Below, piece after piece: positions 26,514-34,383 of a stretch of 36,047 nucleotides of DNA. Source of the DNA: an uncultured Alistipes sp. (GTDB taxonomy: Bacteria > Bacteroidota > Bacteroidia > Bacteroidales > Rikenellaceae); assembly GCA_947573795.1 (NCBI GenBank), contig CANPHE010000025.1, positions 1-36,047 on the forward strand, given 5' to 3'. Within the stretch, counting starts at the first letter, position 1. The number at the start of each line of letters is the position of its first letter. The position numbers and the translations under genes are program-made. A model generated the notes under the pieces. That model had not been told where the DNA came from and ran no database searches. It worked only from the letters and a program-made list of their open reading frames with translations.

Positions 26514-27581
26514 ATGAGCTACCAGATATTAGCGATAAATCCCGGCTCTACATCCACGAAGATCGCCCTCTACGAAGAGGAGCGATCTTTGTTGGCTGTT
26601 ACCTTACGCCACACGACCGAAGAACTCTCCCGTTTCGGCGACGTCATCGAGCAACTCGACTGGCGCCGGAGTCTGATTCTCGACACGCTTCGCAAGGAGG
26701 GGTTCCGCCTCGACGCCCTGTCGGCCGTGATCGGTCGCGGAGGTCTGATCCGTCCCGTTCCGGGAGGCGTCTACGAGGTCAATTCGCGCATGCGCTACGA
26801 CCTGCGGAATGCGCAGATGCGCCACGCCTGCAACCTGGGCGGACTGCTCGCGGCACAGATCGCCCACATGGCCAAAACGAAGGCCTACATCGCCGATCCG
26901 CCCGTCGTGGACGAAATAGAGGATTGCGCCCGCATCACGGGCATGCCTATGTGTACGCGCAAACCGATTTTCCATGCGCTGAACCACCGGGCCATCGCCC
27001 GCATGCATTGCCAGAAAGCGGGTCGCGCCTACGAGGAATCGAACCTGATCGTAGCCCATATGGGCGGCGGAATCTCCATCGCGGCACACCGACAGGGACG
27101 CATCGTCGACGTGAACAACGCCCTGGACGGCGACGGGCCCTTCGCCCCCGACCGTGCGGGCAGCCTGCCGTCGAGCGAGTTGATAAAAATCTGCTTCTCG
27201 GGACAATATACGCGCGAAGAACTCCTGCGCTTCATTTCGAGCAAAGGCGGACTGGTCGCCTACCTCGGCACGAACTCCGTGGCCGAAGTGATGGAACGCA
27301 TCGCACAGGGCGACCGACGTTCGCAAAAGATGCTCGACGCCATGTGTTACAACATCGCGAAGCAGATCGGCGCCATGGCCGCAGCACTCTGCGGACGCGT
27401 GGACGGTATCCTGCTCACGGGCGGCATCGCCTTCAACCGTCCGGTCGTGGAGTATATCGAACGCTCCTGTTCGTTCATCGCCCCCGTATCGGTTTACCCG
27501 GGTGAAAACGAGCTCGAATCGCTCGCAATCAACGCGTTGAACGTATTGCGCGGCATCGAGACACCGAAGGTCTATGCCTAA
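26514..27581 (+). CDS. buk: Butyrate kinase (short branched-chain acyl kinase)
   Basis: The 355-residue protein matches the normal length of butyrate kinase and is clearly shorter than the acetate kinase next door. It starts MSYQILAINPGSTSTKIALY, the conserved phosphate-binding start, and carries HMGGGISIAAHRQGRIVDVNNALDGDGPFAPDRAG and LTGGIAFNRPVVEYIE. It turns butyryl, isobutyryl or isovaleryl phosphate plus ADP into the acid and ATP. The ATG at 26514 is chosen because the family motif starts there; the open frame continues upstream into ptb without homology. With ptb it forms a fermentative ATP-generating pair. Confidence 0.94.
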   Translation: MSYQILAINPGSTSTKIALYEEERSLLAVTLRHTTEELSRFGDVIEQLDWRRSLILDTLRKEGFRLDALSAVIGRGGLIRPVPGGVYEVNSRMRYDLRNAQMRHACNLGGLLAAQIAHMAKTKAYIADPPVVDEIEDCARITGMPMCTRKPIFHALNHRAIARMHCQKAGRAYEESNLIVAHMGGGISIAAHRQGRIVDVNNALDGDGPFAPDRAGSLPSSELIKICFSGQYTREELLRFISSKGGLVAYLGTNSVAEVMERIAQGDRRSQKMLDAMCYNIAKQIGAMAAALCGRVDGILLTGGIAFNRPVVEYIERSCSFIAPVSVYPGENELESLAINALNVLRGIETPKVYA

Positions 27582-27623
27582 AAAAGTATTTCGGAATAGA
27601 TCATCTTCGGCATTTCGTAGAAT

Positions 27624-27775
27624 GCGGCTCTTTAGCATCGAGCGAGCCATAATTTAGGGGCCTTCGGTTTTAGCGATTCGCCGCCAGCGGCGGATTGCTA
27701 AGAGCCGGATTTTATAACTGCGGTCTGAAAGGCCGCGCGAGCCGTAGCCTCCCCCGGGCAAAGGCTTGCTGCGCT
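27624..27775. repeat. Structured repeat region between buk and the flippase gene
   Basis: This convergent gap of about 265 bases holds no gene. CGGCTCTTTAGC (from about 27626) and GCTAAGAGCCG (from 27697) form a long imperfect inverted repeat. Inside it is a smaller hairpin CGCCGC-CA-GCGGCG (27679-27692). GCGGTC/GGCCGC can pair near 27720-27736. Positions 27734-27775 match the repeat at 118-155. No U run marks a standard terminator. Confidence 0.55.
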
Positions 27776-27846
27776 CACCCCGCAGGCTACCACTCGCCCC
27801 CTGCCGTCGAAAAGGTGTTTACAGCGAAAAACCGCTCACTTTTCAC

Positions 27847-29304
27847 CTATAACCCTTGATTTTTGACAATCTGCCTTCTGACCAGCGCCACCACCACGCG
27901 GAACGCCTCCAGCCGCAGCAGCGCCGAGCCAAGCAGATAGACCGCCACTCCCGTCGCGACTTCCGCGCACAGGCGCAGAAATGCGCCTTCGGGCAATATC
28001 GAAGCTACGCCCCGGACCGCGAAATACATCGCCGCGGAGACAGTCGCCACAGGCAACAGCGTACGCACGAAACGCCATCCGGTCAGCGAGCAGAAGCGTT
28101 GCGAAGCGACGAAGTTGACCACCGTTTCGCACACCGAGATCACGACCAGGCCCCACACCACGGCCATCACGCTCTGCGGGATGGTCACGGCGAAAACCAG
28201 CGTCATCAATACCTTCTTCAGCACCTCGATCCGCAGGATGATCCGTCCGTCGCTCTTGACCTTCAAGACATTGAGTGAAATCATCGACAGCGGATAGAAC
28301 AATCCCACCAGGCAGATCGCCTCGAAATAGGGCACCGTCGGCATCCACTTGTCACCCAACAGCGCGAAAAGATCGGGCGCCACGGCCGACAGGCCGAGCA
28401 TCATCGGAAACATCACGTAGGCCACGACCATCAAAATCTGTCGATAGCTCTCCGTGAACTTCGCATCGTCGCCGGCGATCTTCGAGAGAGCCGGATAGAT
28501 CACCCCCTGCACGGCCAGCACGGTCGAGGAGACGGGCGAGTCCTTGAGTTTCTGCGCCTGGTCGAAATAGGCCAGCGTGTTCGTACCGGCATAGAGCCGG
28601 CCGATGAAGAACTGCGGAATCTTGTTGTAAAGCGCCGTAATAAGGTCGGCGCCCATCAACCGGAAACTGTTAGGCGCCATCGCCCGCAAGGCCCGGCCGC
28701 TGAACGGGGCCGAAGGACGCCAGTCGCTCAGCCACCACAGCAGGATGCTGCGCACGCAGACCTGCGAAACGCGCTGCGCCACGATGCTCCACAATCCGAA
28801 TCCGGTCAGCGCCATCCCGACGGCGATCGCTCCGCTCACCAGCGACGCCGCGAAAGTCACCTTCGACAGCAGCGCGAAGCGGAACTGCCGCGTAAAGAGC
28901 GTATTCTGCACCGAGCAGAGTGCCGTAAGGGGCAGCAGCAGGAAGAACACCGGGGCCACACGGCCGAATTCGGGCTGTTCGTAGAACTCCGCCACCCAGG
29001 GTGCCGCCGCCACGATAGCGGCATAGAGCACCCACGCCGCAGCCATGTTGAACACGAAGACCGATTTGTAATCCTCCTCGCGCGGCGCCTGCATGCGGAT
29101 CAAAATCTGCGAAAAGCCGCTGTCCACCAGCACCAGCGCCACGACCGAGAAGGCCGTGAGCATCGCCAGGTCGTTGTAGCTCCCCGGACCGAGCAGACGC
29201 AGCAGCACCAGGCTGACGCCCAACTGGAGCAGGGTCGTTCCGACCTTCTCCAGCAGGCTCCACGCCACGCCGCGCGCCACTTTATCTTTCAACTCGTCCT
29301 TCAT
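27847..29304 (-). CDS. Polysaccharide/lipopolysaccharide flippase (Wzx, MOP superfamily)
   Basis: The 485-residue protein is a polytopic membrane protein with about twelve or more hydrophobic segments. The N-terminus (KVARGVAWSLLEKVGTTLLQLGVSLVLLRLLGPGSYNDLAMLTAFSVVALVLVDSGFSQILIR) is typical of WzxC-like lipopolysaccharide biosynthesis proteins, as is the central FFIGRLYAGTNTLAYFDQAQKLKD. These proteins flip lipid-linked oligosaccharide across the inner membrane. No glycosyltransferase or polymerase genes surround it, so its substrate cannot be inferred. It lies 18 bases after the pyruvate kinase stop, so it probably belongs to the aroQ-pyk transcript. Confidence 0.88.
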   Translation of the reverse strand: MKDELKDKVARGVAWSLLEKVGTTLLQLGVSLVLLRLLGPGSYNDLAMLTAFSVVALVLVDSGFSQILIRMQAPREEDYKSVFVFNMAAAWVLYAAIVAAAPWVAEFYEQPEFGRVAPVFFLLLPLTALCSVQNTLFTRQFRFALLSKVTFAASLVSGAIAVGMALTGFGLWSIVAQRVSQVCVRSILLWWLSDWRPSAPFSGRALRAMAPNSFRLMGADLITALYNKIPQFFIGRLYAGTNTLAYFDQAQKLKDSPVSSTVLAVQGVIYPALSKIAGDDAKFTESYRQILMVVAYVMFPMMLGLSAVAPDLFALLGDKWMPTVPYFEAICLVGLFYPLSMISLNVLKVKSDGRIILRIEVLKKVLMTLVFAVTIPQSVMAVVWGLVVISVCETVVNFVASQRFCSLTGWRFVRTLLPVATVSAAMYFAVRGVASILPEGAFLRLCAEVATGVAVYLLGSALLRLEAFRVVVALVRRQIVKNQGL

Positions 29305-29322
29305 GCCGCCGGATTCGGGCCG

Positions 29323-30786
29323 CTATCTGCCCGAAGCTACGATCTCCGCATTCCGACGGCGAATGTTCTCCACCGTGGCGATCTCGACATACGACGCACC
29401 GCCGTCGGGTCCGAAGCTGCCGCCGACGATCGCCAGCAGGTCGCCGTCGTCCAGCTTGCGGTACTGGTCGATGAACTCCAAGGCATCGACCAGGAAGTGG
29501 TAGCGGTCGGTCAACAACTGGTTGCGCAGAATCGGCACCACGCCGTACGACAACGCCAGGATGCGCTGCGCATGTCGCCGATAGCACACCGCCATGACGG
29601 TCTTGCGGCCGCGGAAGGCTGCGAGGTAACGCCCCGTACGTCCGGTCTTGGTGTCGAGAACGACATAACGGATCGGCAAGTTGGTCGAAGCCCGCACGGC
29701 CGAGCGGGCCAACTGGGCCGTAATCTCGTGGTTCACCGAGACCATGTTCATGTCGATCATCGGCTTGAAGTGGTTTTCGTCGCGCTCGATCTCGCGGGCG
29801 ATGCGCGACATGGTTTCGACCGCCTGCACGGGATAGTCGCCCATGGCGGTCTCGTCGCTCAGCATCACGGCATCCACGCGTTCGTAGATCGCGCTGGCCA
29901 CGTCGCTCACCTCGGCACGCGTCGGACGCGGCGCATGCACCATCGAATAGAGCATCTGCGTAGCGATGATTACCGGACGCTTGGCGCAGATACACTTCTC
30001 GACGATACGCCGCTGGGTATTGGGAATCGCCTCGGCGGGAAGTTCCACACCCAGGTCGCCGCGGGCGACCATCACGCCGTACGACGCCTCGATGATCTCG
30101 TCGATATGGTCCAGTCCCTCCTGGTTTTCGATCTTCGAAATGATCTTGATCGGGCTCTCGTGCGCATCGAGAATCTCCTGCACGGCACGTATGTCGCGCG
30201 CCGACCGCACGAACGAATGGGCGATGAAGTCGACGTCGTTTTTCACGGCCCACTCGATGAAGCGGCGGTCCTTCTCCGTCACCGACGGGAGGTCGATCGA
30301 GACACCCGGAACATTCACGCTTTTCCGCGAACGCAGCGCGCCGCCCACGAGGAATTCGCAAATGAGCTCCTCGTCGTTCTTCTCCACGACACGAATCTCC
30401 AGCTCGCCGTCGGCGATCAACATCCGCGCACCGACGGGAATATCGGCCACGATGCCCGGAACGTTCATATAAATCGTCTTGCGCGTGGTCCGGTCATCGC
30501 CCTTCGAACCGCGGACGCTCACGCGGTCGCCCTCGGCATAACGGATGCTGTTGCCGTATTCGTCGGCAATGGTCGTCACCCGAATCTCGGGGCCCTTCGT
30601 GTCGATCATGATCGGGATGGCCGGATTGACCCGGTGCACCGTCTCGACGATCCGCGTAGCACCCTCCTCGGTGACGTGCGCCGAGTTGATGCGCACGACA
30701 TCCATACCCGCATCGAACAACTTCTGCACGAAATCCTCCGTGCAACGAAAATCCGACATCGTAGCCACGACTTTCGTTTTTTTCAT
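29323..30786 (-). CDS. pyk: Pyruvate kinase
   Basis: The product has 487 residues from the ATG at 30786; another ATG three codons upstream (30795) is equally possible. It begins MKKTKVVATMSDFRC and carries the family motifs MIDTKGPEIR, the substrate and metal region KIENQEGLDHIDEIIEAS, VARGDLGVELPAE and the nucleotide region CAKRPVIIATQML with MLSDETAMGDYPVQAV. The C-terminal allosteric-type domain is present. Pyruvate kinase makes ATP and pyruvate from phosphoenolpyruvate and ADP. The N-terminal sequence INSAH in place of the common NFSHG is, as I recall, usual for Bacteroidota. It follows aroQ by 87 bases on the same strand. Confidence 0.95.
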   Translation of the reverse strand: MKKTKVVATMSDFRCTEDFVQKLFDAGMDVVRINSAHVTEEGATRIVETVHRVNPAIPIMIDTKGPEIRVTTIADEYGNSIRYAEGDRVSVRGSKGDDRTTRKTIYMNVPGIVADIPVGARMLIADGELEIRVVEKNDEELICEFLVGGALRSRKSVNVPGVSIDLPSVTEKDRRFIEWAVKNDVDFIAHSFVRSARDIRAVQEILDAHESPIKIISKIENQEGLDHIDEIIEASYGVMVARGDLGVELPAEAIPNTQRRIVEKCICAKRPVIIATQMLYSMVHAPRPTRAEVSDVASAIYERVDAVMLSDETAMGDYPVQAVETMSRIAREIERDENHFKPMIDMNMVSVNHEITAQLARSAVRASTNLPIRYVVLDTKTGRTGRYLAAFRGRKTVMAVCYRRHAQRILALSYGVVPILRNQLLTDRYHFLVDALEFIDQYRKLDDGDLLAIVGGSFGPDGGASYVEIATVENIRRRNAEIVASGR

Positions 30787-30873
30787 TCTGTACATAACTA
30801 ACCTATATATCTGTAACCTAATTTTCCCGCACTCGCGGCGTCTACAAGCCCGCCCCGTCGGCATGCGTCCGCA

Positions 30874-31305
30874 TCACCGCTCCCTGCAACGCAGTTTCAG
30901 CGCCTCGACGCCCAAACGGTAGGAGTCGAGTCCGAAGCCCATGATCGATCCCGCGGCGACGGGAGCCAGCAGCGAGAGGTGGCGGAACTCCTCGCGGGCG
31001 AGAATCGACGAGATGTGCACCTCGACTACGGGCACCGACACGGCCGACACGGCATCGCGCAGCGCCACCGACGTATGGGTATACCCGCCGGCGTTGAGCA
31101 CCACACCGTTGTAGACACCGTCGGCCTGCTGCACGGCATCGATCAAGGCACCTTCGTGATTGGATTGGAAATAGCCGAATTCGATGCCGGGATATGCGCG
31201 CTGCAAATCGGCGAAGAAGGCGTCGAACGTCACGGTTCCGTAGACAGCCGTATCGCGACGGCCCTGCAAGTTGAGATTGGGACCGTTGAGAATCAATATT
31301 TTCAT
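30874..31305 (-). CDS. aroQ: Type II 3-dehydroquinate dehydratase
   Basis: This small enzyme of 143 residues catalyses the third step of the shikimate pathway as a dodecamer. It begins MKILILNGPNLNLQGRRD, with the catalytic Tyr22 in VYG. FQSNHEGALIDAV, LNAGGYTHTSVALRDAV and the catalytic His stretch VEVHISSILAREEFRHLSLLA follow. The ATG at 31305 matches the family start; the frame remains open upstream, across the promoter, without homology. The promoter at 31398 makes it the first gene of an aroQ-pyk-flippase unit. Confidence 0.96.
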   Translation of the reverse strand: MKILILNGPNLNLQGRRDTAVYGTVTFDAFFADLQRAYPGIEFGYFQSNHEGALIDAVQQADGVYNGVVLNAGGYTHTSVALRDAVSAVSVPVVEVHISSILAREEFRHLSLLAPVAAGSIMGFGLDSYRLGVEALKLRCRER

Positions 31306-31397
31306 AAATATCCTTTCGCTTTCGGAGATACTCGGCCGCGAGTCCGTACCCGCAGCCCGGATTTCGGGAGAGCGGCGCAATCTGCGCTTTCCCGTTG

Positions 31398-31429
31398 CAA
31401 AGATAGTGCACGACAGGCGCTTCGCCAAA
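31398..31429 (-). promoter_or_regulatory. Consensus Bacteroidota promoter of aroQ
   Basis: Read on the minus strand, TTTG (31429-31426), exactly 20 bases, then TATCTTTG (31405-31398). Both boxes match the consensus. Transcription would start near 31391, with a leader of about 85 bases before aroQ. Confidence 0.85.
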
Positions 31430-31586
31430 TTTATTTGGGACGTTCGGAGCAGCTTCGGTCCGAAGGGAGCGACCAAGAAGCGGAGAAAAGTCTTTTGCTC
31501 GCGAAAATCATCTGAAACCGCAGCCCGCGACGACGCTCCAAGCCCCGAAAACGATCTTCAAGCATCCACTTCCGAGTCGCGACCGA

Positions 31587-31616
31587 CTTTTCCCAATCAC
31601 TTTTTTCGTACCTTTG
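31587..31616 (+). promoter_or_regulatory. Promoter of thiL
   Basis: The -7 box TACCTTTG (31609-31616) is a full match, 24 bases before the thiL ATG. A T-rich stretch near 31587-31591 is the likely, imperfect -33 region. The thiL and aroQ promoters are divergent, with about 200 bases between their start points and no gene between. Confidence 0.68.
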
Positions 31617-31639
31617 TTCCGATATCAAACGACCGAACC

Positions 31640-32578
31640 ATGACCGAATTCGGATTTATCGCACACATCCAACAACTTTTCGCCGGGATTCCCGACCACG
31701 GGTTCGAGGGCATCGGCGACGACTGCGCCGTGTTGCCCGTCGGAGGCGGGGAGTCGCTGGTTTTCACGGCCGATCTGCTCGTCGAAGGGGTTCATTTCCT
31801 GCGCCATGCGGCATCGGCCCGCGAAATCGGACGCAAATCCCTCGCCGTGAATCTGAGTGACGTAGCCTCCATGGGGGCGCAGCCCGTAGCTACCCTACTC
31901 TCGATCGCCCTGCCGCCCGACGCGGCCGGAACATGGGCCGAGGAGTTCATGGAGGGCTACCGCGAACTCTCCGCGGAATACTCCACCGCACTCATCGGCG
32001 GCGACACGACCCGTTCGGCAGCGGGTATTACGATCAACGTCACGGCCATCGGCCGCATCCGCGACGAACGCATCAAGCGGCGCAGCGCAGCCCGCCCGGG
32101 CGACCGTATTTTCGTCGGCGGCGAACTGGGCGCCTCGGGCACCGGCCTGCGAGACCTCCTCGCGGGACGGCTCGATACCCCCGCAGCAGCCGTTCACCGC
32201 AACCCGCAACCGCAGGTCGCCGAGGGTATTTGGCTCGGGCGGCACGACGCCGTACACGCGATGATGGACATTTCGGACGGACTGGCCTCGGACATCCTCC
32301 ACCTGCTCGAACGCTCGGGTACGGGCGCCGAAATCGACCTCGACCGAATCCCCGTAGCCGAAGGTTCCGACCTCGAAACGGCCGCCTGCGCAGGCGAGGA
32401 CTACAAGCTGCTCTTCACCGTCGCAGCCGATGCCGCCGAACGGCTCGCCGCGGAGTTCCGCGACCGTTTCGGAAGCCCGATCTACCCCATCGGCCGCATC
32501 ACCGACAGCGGCGGTCTCGTCTGGACCCGAAACGAAAAACCCGTGCCGCTCGACTGGCACGGATTCAGGCATTATTAG
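31640..32578 (+). CDS. thiL: Thiamine-monophosphate kinase
   Basis: The 312-residue protein belongs to the PurM/ThiL ATPase family. It begins MTEFGFIAHIQQLFAGIP. It has the metal- and ATP-binding stretches GIGDDCAVLPVG, FTADLLVEGVHF, RKSLAVNLSDVASMGAQP, IGGDTTRSAAGITINVTAIG and MMDISDGLASDILHLLERSG, and ends with ACAGEDYKLLFTV. ThiL phosphorylates thiamine monophosphate to the active cofactor thiamine diphosphate. No other thiamine gene is nearby. The ATG at 31640 is preferred because it follows its own promoter; the frame is open a long way upstream, but that part has no homology. Confidence 0.95.
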   Translation: MTEFGFIAHIQQLFAGIPDHGFEGIGDDCAVLPVGGGESLVFTADLLVEGVHFLRHAASAREIGRKSLAVNLSDVASMGAQPVATLLSIALPPDAAGTWAEEFMEGYRELSAEYSTALIGGDTTRSAAGITINVTAIGRIRDERIKRRSAARPGDRIFVGGELGASGTGLRDLLAGRLDTPAAAVHRNPQPQVAEGIWLGRHDAVHAMMDISDGLASDILHLLERSGTGAEIDLDRIPVAEGSDLETAACAGEDYKLLFTVAADAAERLAAEFRDRFGSPIYPIGRITDSGGLVWTRNEKPVPLDWHGFRHY

Positions 32579-32644
32579 GGTCGGGAGCTATTTTACACCT
32601 CTTTGGCTTTTCGCCCGTCAGTTCGGGACGGCCGTACGTTGACT

Positions 32645-32720
32645 GCGTTTGCAAATCCGCCCCTCCCCTAAATCCCCTCCTCGGAGGGAACTTTAAGTGT
32701 AAATCGCAAGGTGATAACGA
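32645..32720 (+). repeat. Interspersed intergenic repeat, copy C
   Basis: GCGTTTGCAAATCCG is followed by the C-rich core ending CCTCCTCGGAGGGAACTT (to 32693), with one mismatch in the hairpin arm. A short tail with GTGTAAATCGCAA resembles the tails of copies A and B. It lies in the convergent gap between thiL and ftsB. Confidence 0.7.
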
Positions 32721-32748
32721 ACTGAAACAGATTCCGGATAAATATAAA

Positions 32749-32816
32749 GCAAGGCTTAGCCTTGCCATCTTCGGCGGCTCGCGCTTTCAGCGCGACGGCC
32801 CCAGCCGCCGAAGATG
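32749..32816. repeat. Two adjoining hairpins in the thiL/ftsB convergent gap
   Basis: GCAAGGC-TTA-GCCTTGC (32749-32765) is a perfect stem-triplet-stem hairpin. It is followed at once by a larger perfect inverted repeat with 14-base arms, CATCTTCGGCGGCT (32766-32779) and AGCCGCCGAAGATG (32803-32816), with its own inner hairpin CGCGC/GCGCG. The gap 32579-32930 contains no gene. AGCTCTTAGCCGGGC at 32867-32881 also occurs at 214-228. Confidence 0.7.
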
Positions 32817-32930
32817 ATTTTCAAGCACAAAAGTCCTCGTTCCTTTCCATCTTCACCAAAAACTCAAGCTCTTAGCCGGGCACCTCACACTCCGTCAGCA
32901 CCCGCATTTTTCCAATAAAAGCGGCATCCC

Positions 32931-33206
32931 TTACTCCTCCAGCAGGAAAACCTGCTCGTCGCGCCGCTGCATGCGGAACCGCTCGCGGGCGAACTCCTCC
33001 AGGTAATCGTCGTACCGGAGCTGCTCCAACAGCAAGCTGTCCCGGGCGATCCGCTCCCGATAGAGGGCCATTTCACGGTGCAACGCTCCGATCTGCCGTT
33101 TGATCTTCACGGCATGTACGGCGTTGCGCCCCACGACGAAAATCGAGAACAGGACGATCAACGCCGTGACGACGATCCAATATTTCCGGCCCGCGCGAAT
33201 CTCCAT
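32931..33206 (-). CDS. FtsB/DivIC-family septum formation initiator
   Basis: This protein of 91 residues has one N-terminal membrane segment (WIVVTALIVLFSIFVVG) and then a coiled coil (KIKRQIGALHREMALYRERIARDSLLLEQL). It ends with the family-type YLEEFARERFRMQRRDEQVFLLEE. In FtsB/DivIC proteins the coiled coil pairs with FtsL and links to FtsQ in the divisome. Its ATG overlaps the queE stop by one base (TGATG), so translation is likely coupled. This is the last gene of the hpt-queE-ftsB group; I see no clear terminator after it. Confidence 0.88.
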   Translation of the reverse strand: MEIRAGRKYWIVVTALIVLFSIFVVGRNAVHAVKIKRQIGALHREMALYRERIARDSLLLEQLRYDDYLEEFARERFRMQRRDEQVFLLEE

Positions 33207-33841
33207 CAGGGAATGTGCATGTATTTATGGGTCTGAATCGAGACGTTCCACTGCGGATGCGCCTTGACGTACTCCACGATCGCGGGCATCATCGCCTCGG
33301 CGACGCTCCATTCGGGCTGGAGGTAGAGCCGGCACCGCTCGCCGACACGCGCGGCATTGCGCTCGGCCCACTCGAAATCGGCCTGCGTCTCGACGATGAC
33401 CTTCAATTCGTCGGCCCGGCCGAAAGCCTCCTCCAGGGGCGGCTGCTTGCGCTTGGGCGAGAGGCACACCCAGTCGAACGTCCCGGTGAAGGGGTGCGAT
33501 CCCGAGGTCTCCAGAAAGATCGTCAATCCCCGCTCGTGCAACGTCCGCGTAAGCATATCCAGCGGATAGAGGAGCGGCTCGCCGCCCGTGATGACGATCG
33601 CCTGCGCCGGGCAGGAGGTCGCCCGGTCGACGATCGCGTCGACCTCGACCGGCGGATAGAGCCGCGGATTCCACGTATATTTGGCATCGCACCAGCTGCA
33701 CCCCACGTCGCATCCTCCCAGGCGGATGAAATAGGCCGGTTTTCCGGCGTGGTAACCCTCGCCCTGGATGGTATAGAAGTCCTCGACGAGCGGCAGAAGC
33801 CGCCCCCCGTCGAGCGATTCGATATCCGGAAGCAGTGCCAT
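33206..33841 (-). CDS. queE: 7-carboxy-7-deazaguanine synthase (radical SAM)
   Basis: The 211-residue protein is the QueE enzyme of preQ0/queuosine synthesis. It has the N-terminal VEDFYTIQGEGYHAGKPAYFIRLGGC and the radical SAM cluster motif C-x3-C-x2-C in GCDVGCSWCDAKY. VITGGEPLLYPLDMLT, the SAM-binding stretch ETSGSHPF and the C-terminal LYLQPEWS follow. It rearranges 6-carboxy-tetrahydropterin to 7-carboxy-7-deazaguanine. The ATG at 33841 overlaps the hpt stop codon by one base (TAATG). No queC, queD or queF is in the window. Confidence 0.94.
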   Translation of the reverse strand: MALLPDIESLDGGRLLPLVEDFYTIQGEGYHAGKPAYFIRLGGCDVGCSWCDAKYTWNPRLYPPVEVDAIVDRATSCPAQAIVITGGEPLLYPLDMLTRTLHERGLTIFLETSGSHPFTGTFDWVCLSPKRKQPPLEEAFGRADELKVIVETQADFEWAERNAARVGERCRLYLQPEWSVAEAMMPAIVEYVKAHPQWNVSIQTHKYMHIP

Positions 33842-34383
33842 TACTCCGTGACGACGTAAATGTCCTTCAGGCTGCGGCCCAGCTGGTCGTAGTCCAAGCC
33901 GTAACCCACGATGAATTCGTTGCCGATCTCCATCGCGCGATACTGAATGGGGTAGGATTTGCGGTACGACGCCGGCTTGAAGAAGAGCGTGCAGACGGCG
34001 ACCGACGCCGGACGACGCGCCTCCAGGTCGCGGAGCATGTGCTCGATCGACTCGCCCGTATCGACGATATCTTCGACGACGATCACGTGGCGGCCTTCGA
34101 TCGAACCGTTCAGTCCGAGCAGACTTTTCACCTGACCCGTCGAGGAGGTACCCTCGTAGGAGGCGAGTTTGACGAACGAAAGTTCGTTCTGGAACTCGAT
34201 CTTCTTGATAAGGTCGCTCATGAACATGAACGAGCCGTTGAGCACGCCGACGAACAACGGCGTCTCCTTGTCGGCATAATCGCGATTGATGCGCTCGGCG
34301 ACGGCCGTCACCGCTTCGTCGATTTTCTCGGCGGGAATCATGATCCGGAATTTCCGGTCGTGCAACTGGATGATATCTTGCAT
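33841..34383 (-). CDS. hpt: Hypoxanthine (guanine) phosphoribosyltransferase
   Basis: The 180-residue protein starts MQDIIQLHDRKFRIMIPAEK and shows the expected purine PRTase parts. These are LFVGVLNGSFMFMSDLIKKI, the flexible loop LASYEGTSSTGQVK, the PRPP-binding motif VIVVEDIVDTGESIEHML and the C-terminal FIVGYGLDYDQLGRSLKDIYVV. It salvages hypoxanthine and probably guanine with PRPP. The ATG at 34383 is the family start; the frame is open upstream in the leader. The promoter at 34581 leaves an unusually long leader of about 190 bases. Confidence 0.95.
   Translation of the reverse strand: MQDIIQLHDRKFRIMIPAEKIDEAVTAVAERINRDYADKETPLFVGVLNGSFMFMSDLIKKIEFQNELSFVKLASYEGTSSTGQVKSLLGLNGSIEGRHVIVVEDIVDTGESIEHMLRDLEARRPASVAVCTLFFKPASYRKSYPIQYRAMEIGNEFIVGYGLDYDQLGRSLKDIYVVTE

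Noticed and set aside
1..32720. C-rich repeats and hairpins as a CRISPR array
   Set aside because: The copies are scattered over 32 kb with no regular spacing, no spacers and no cas genes.
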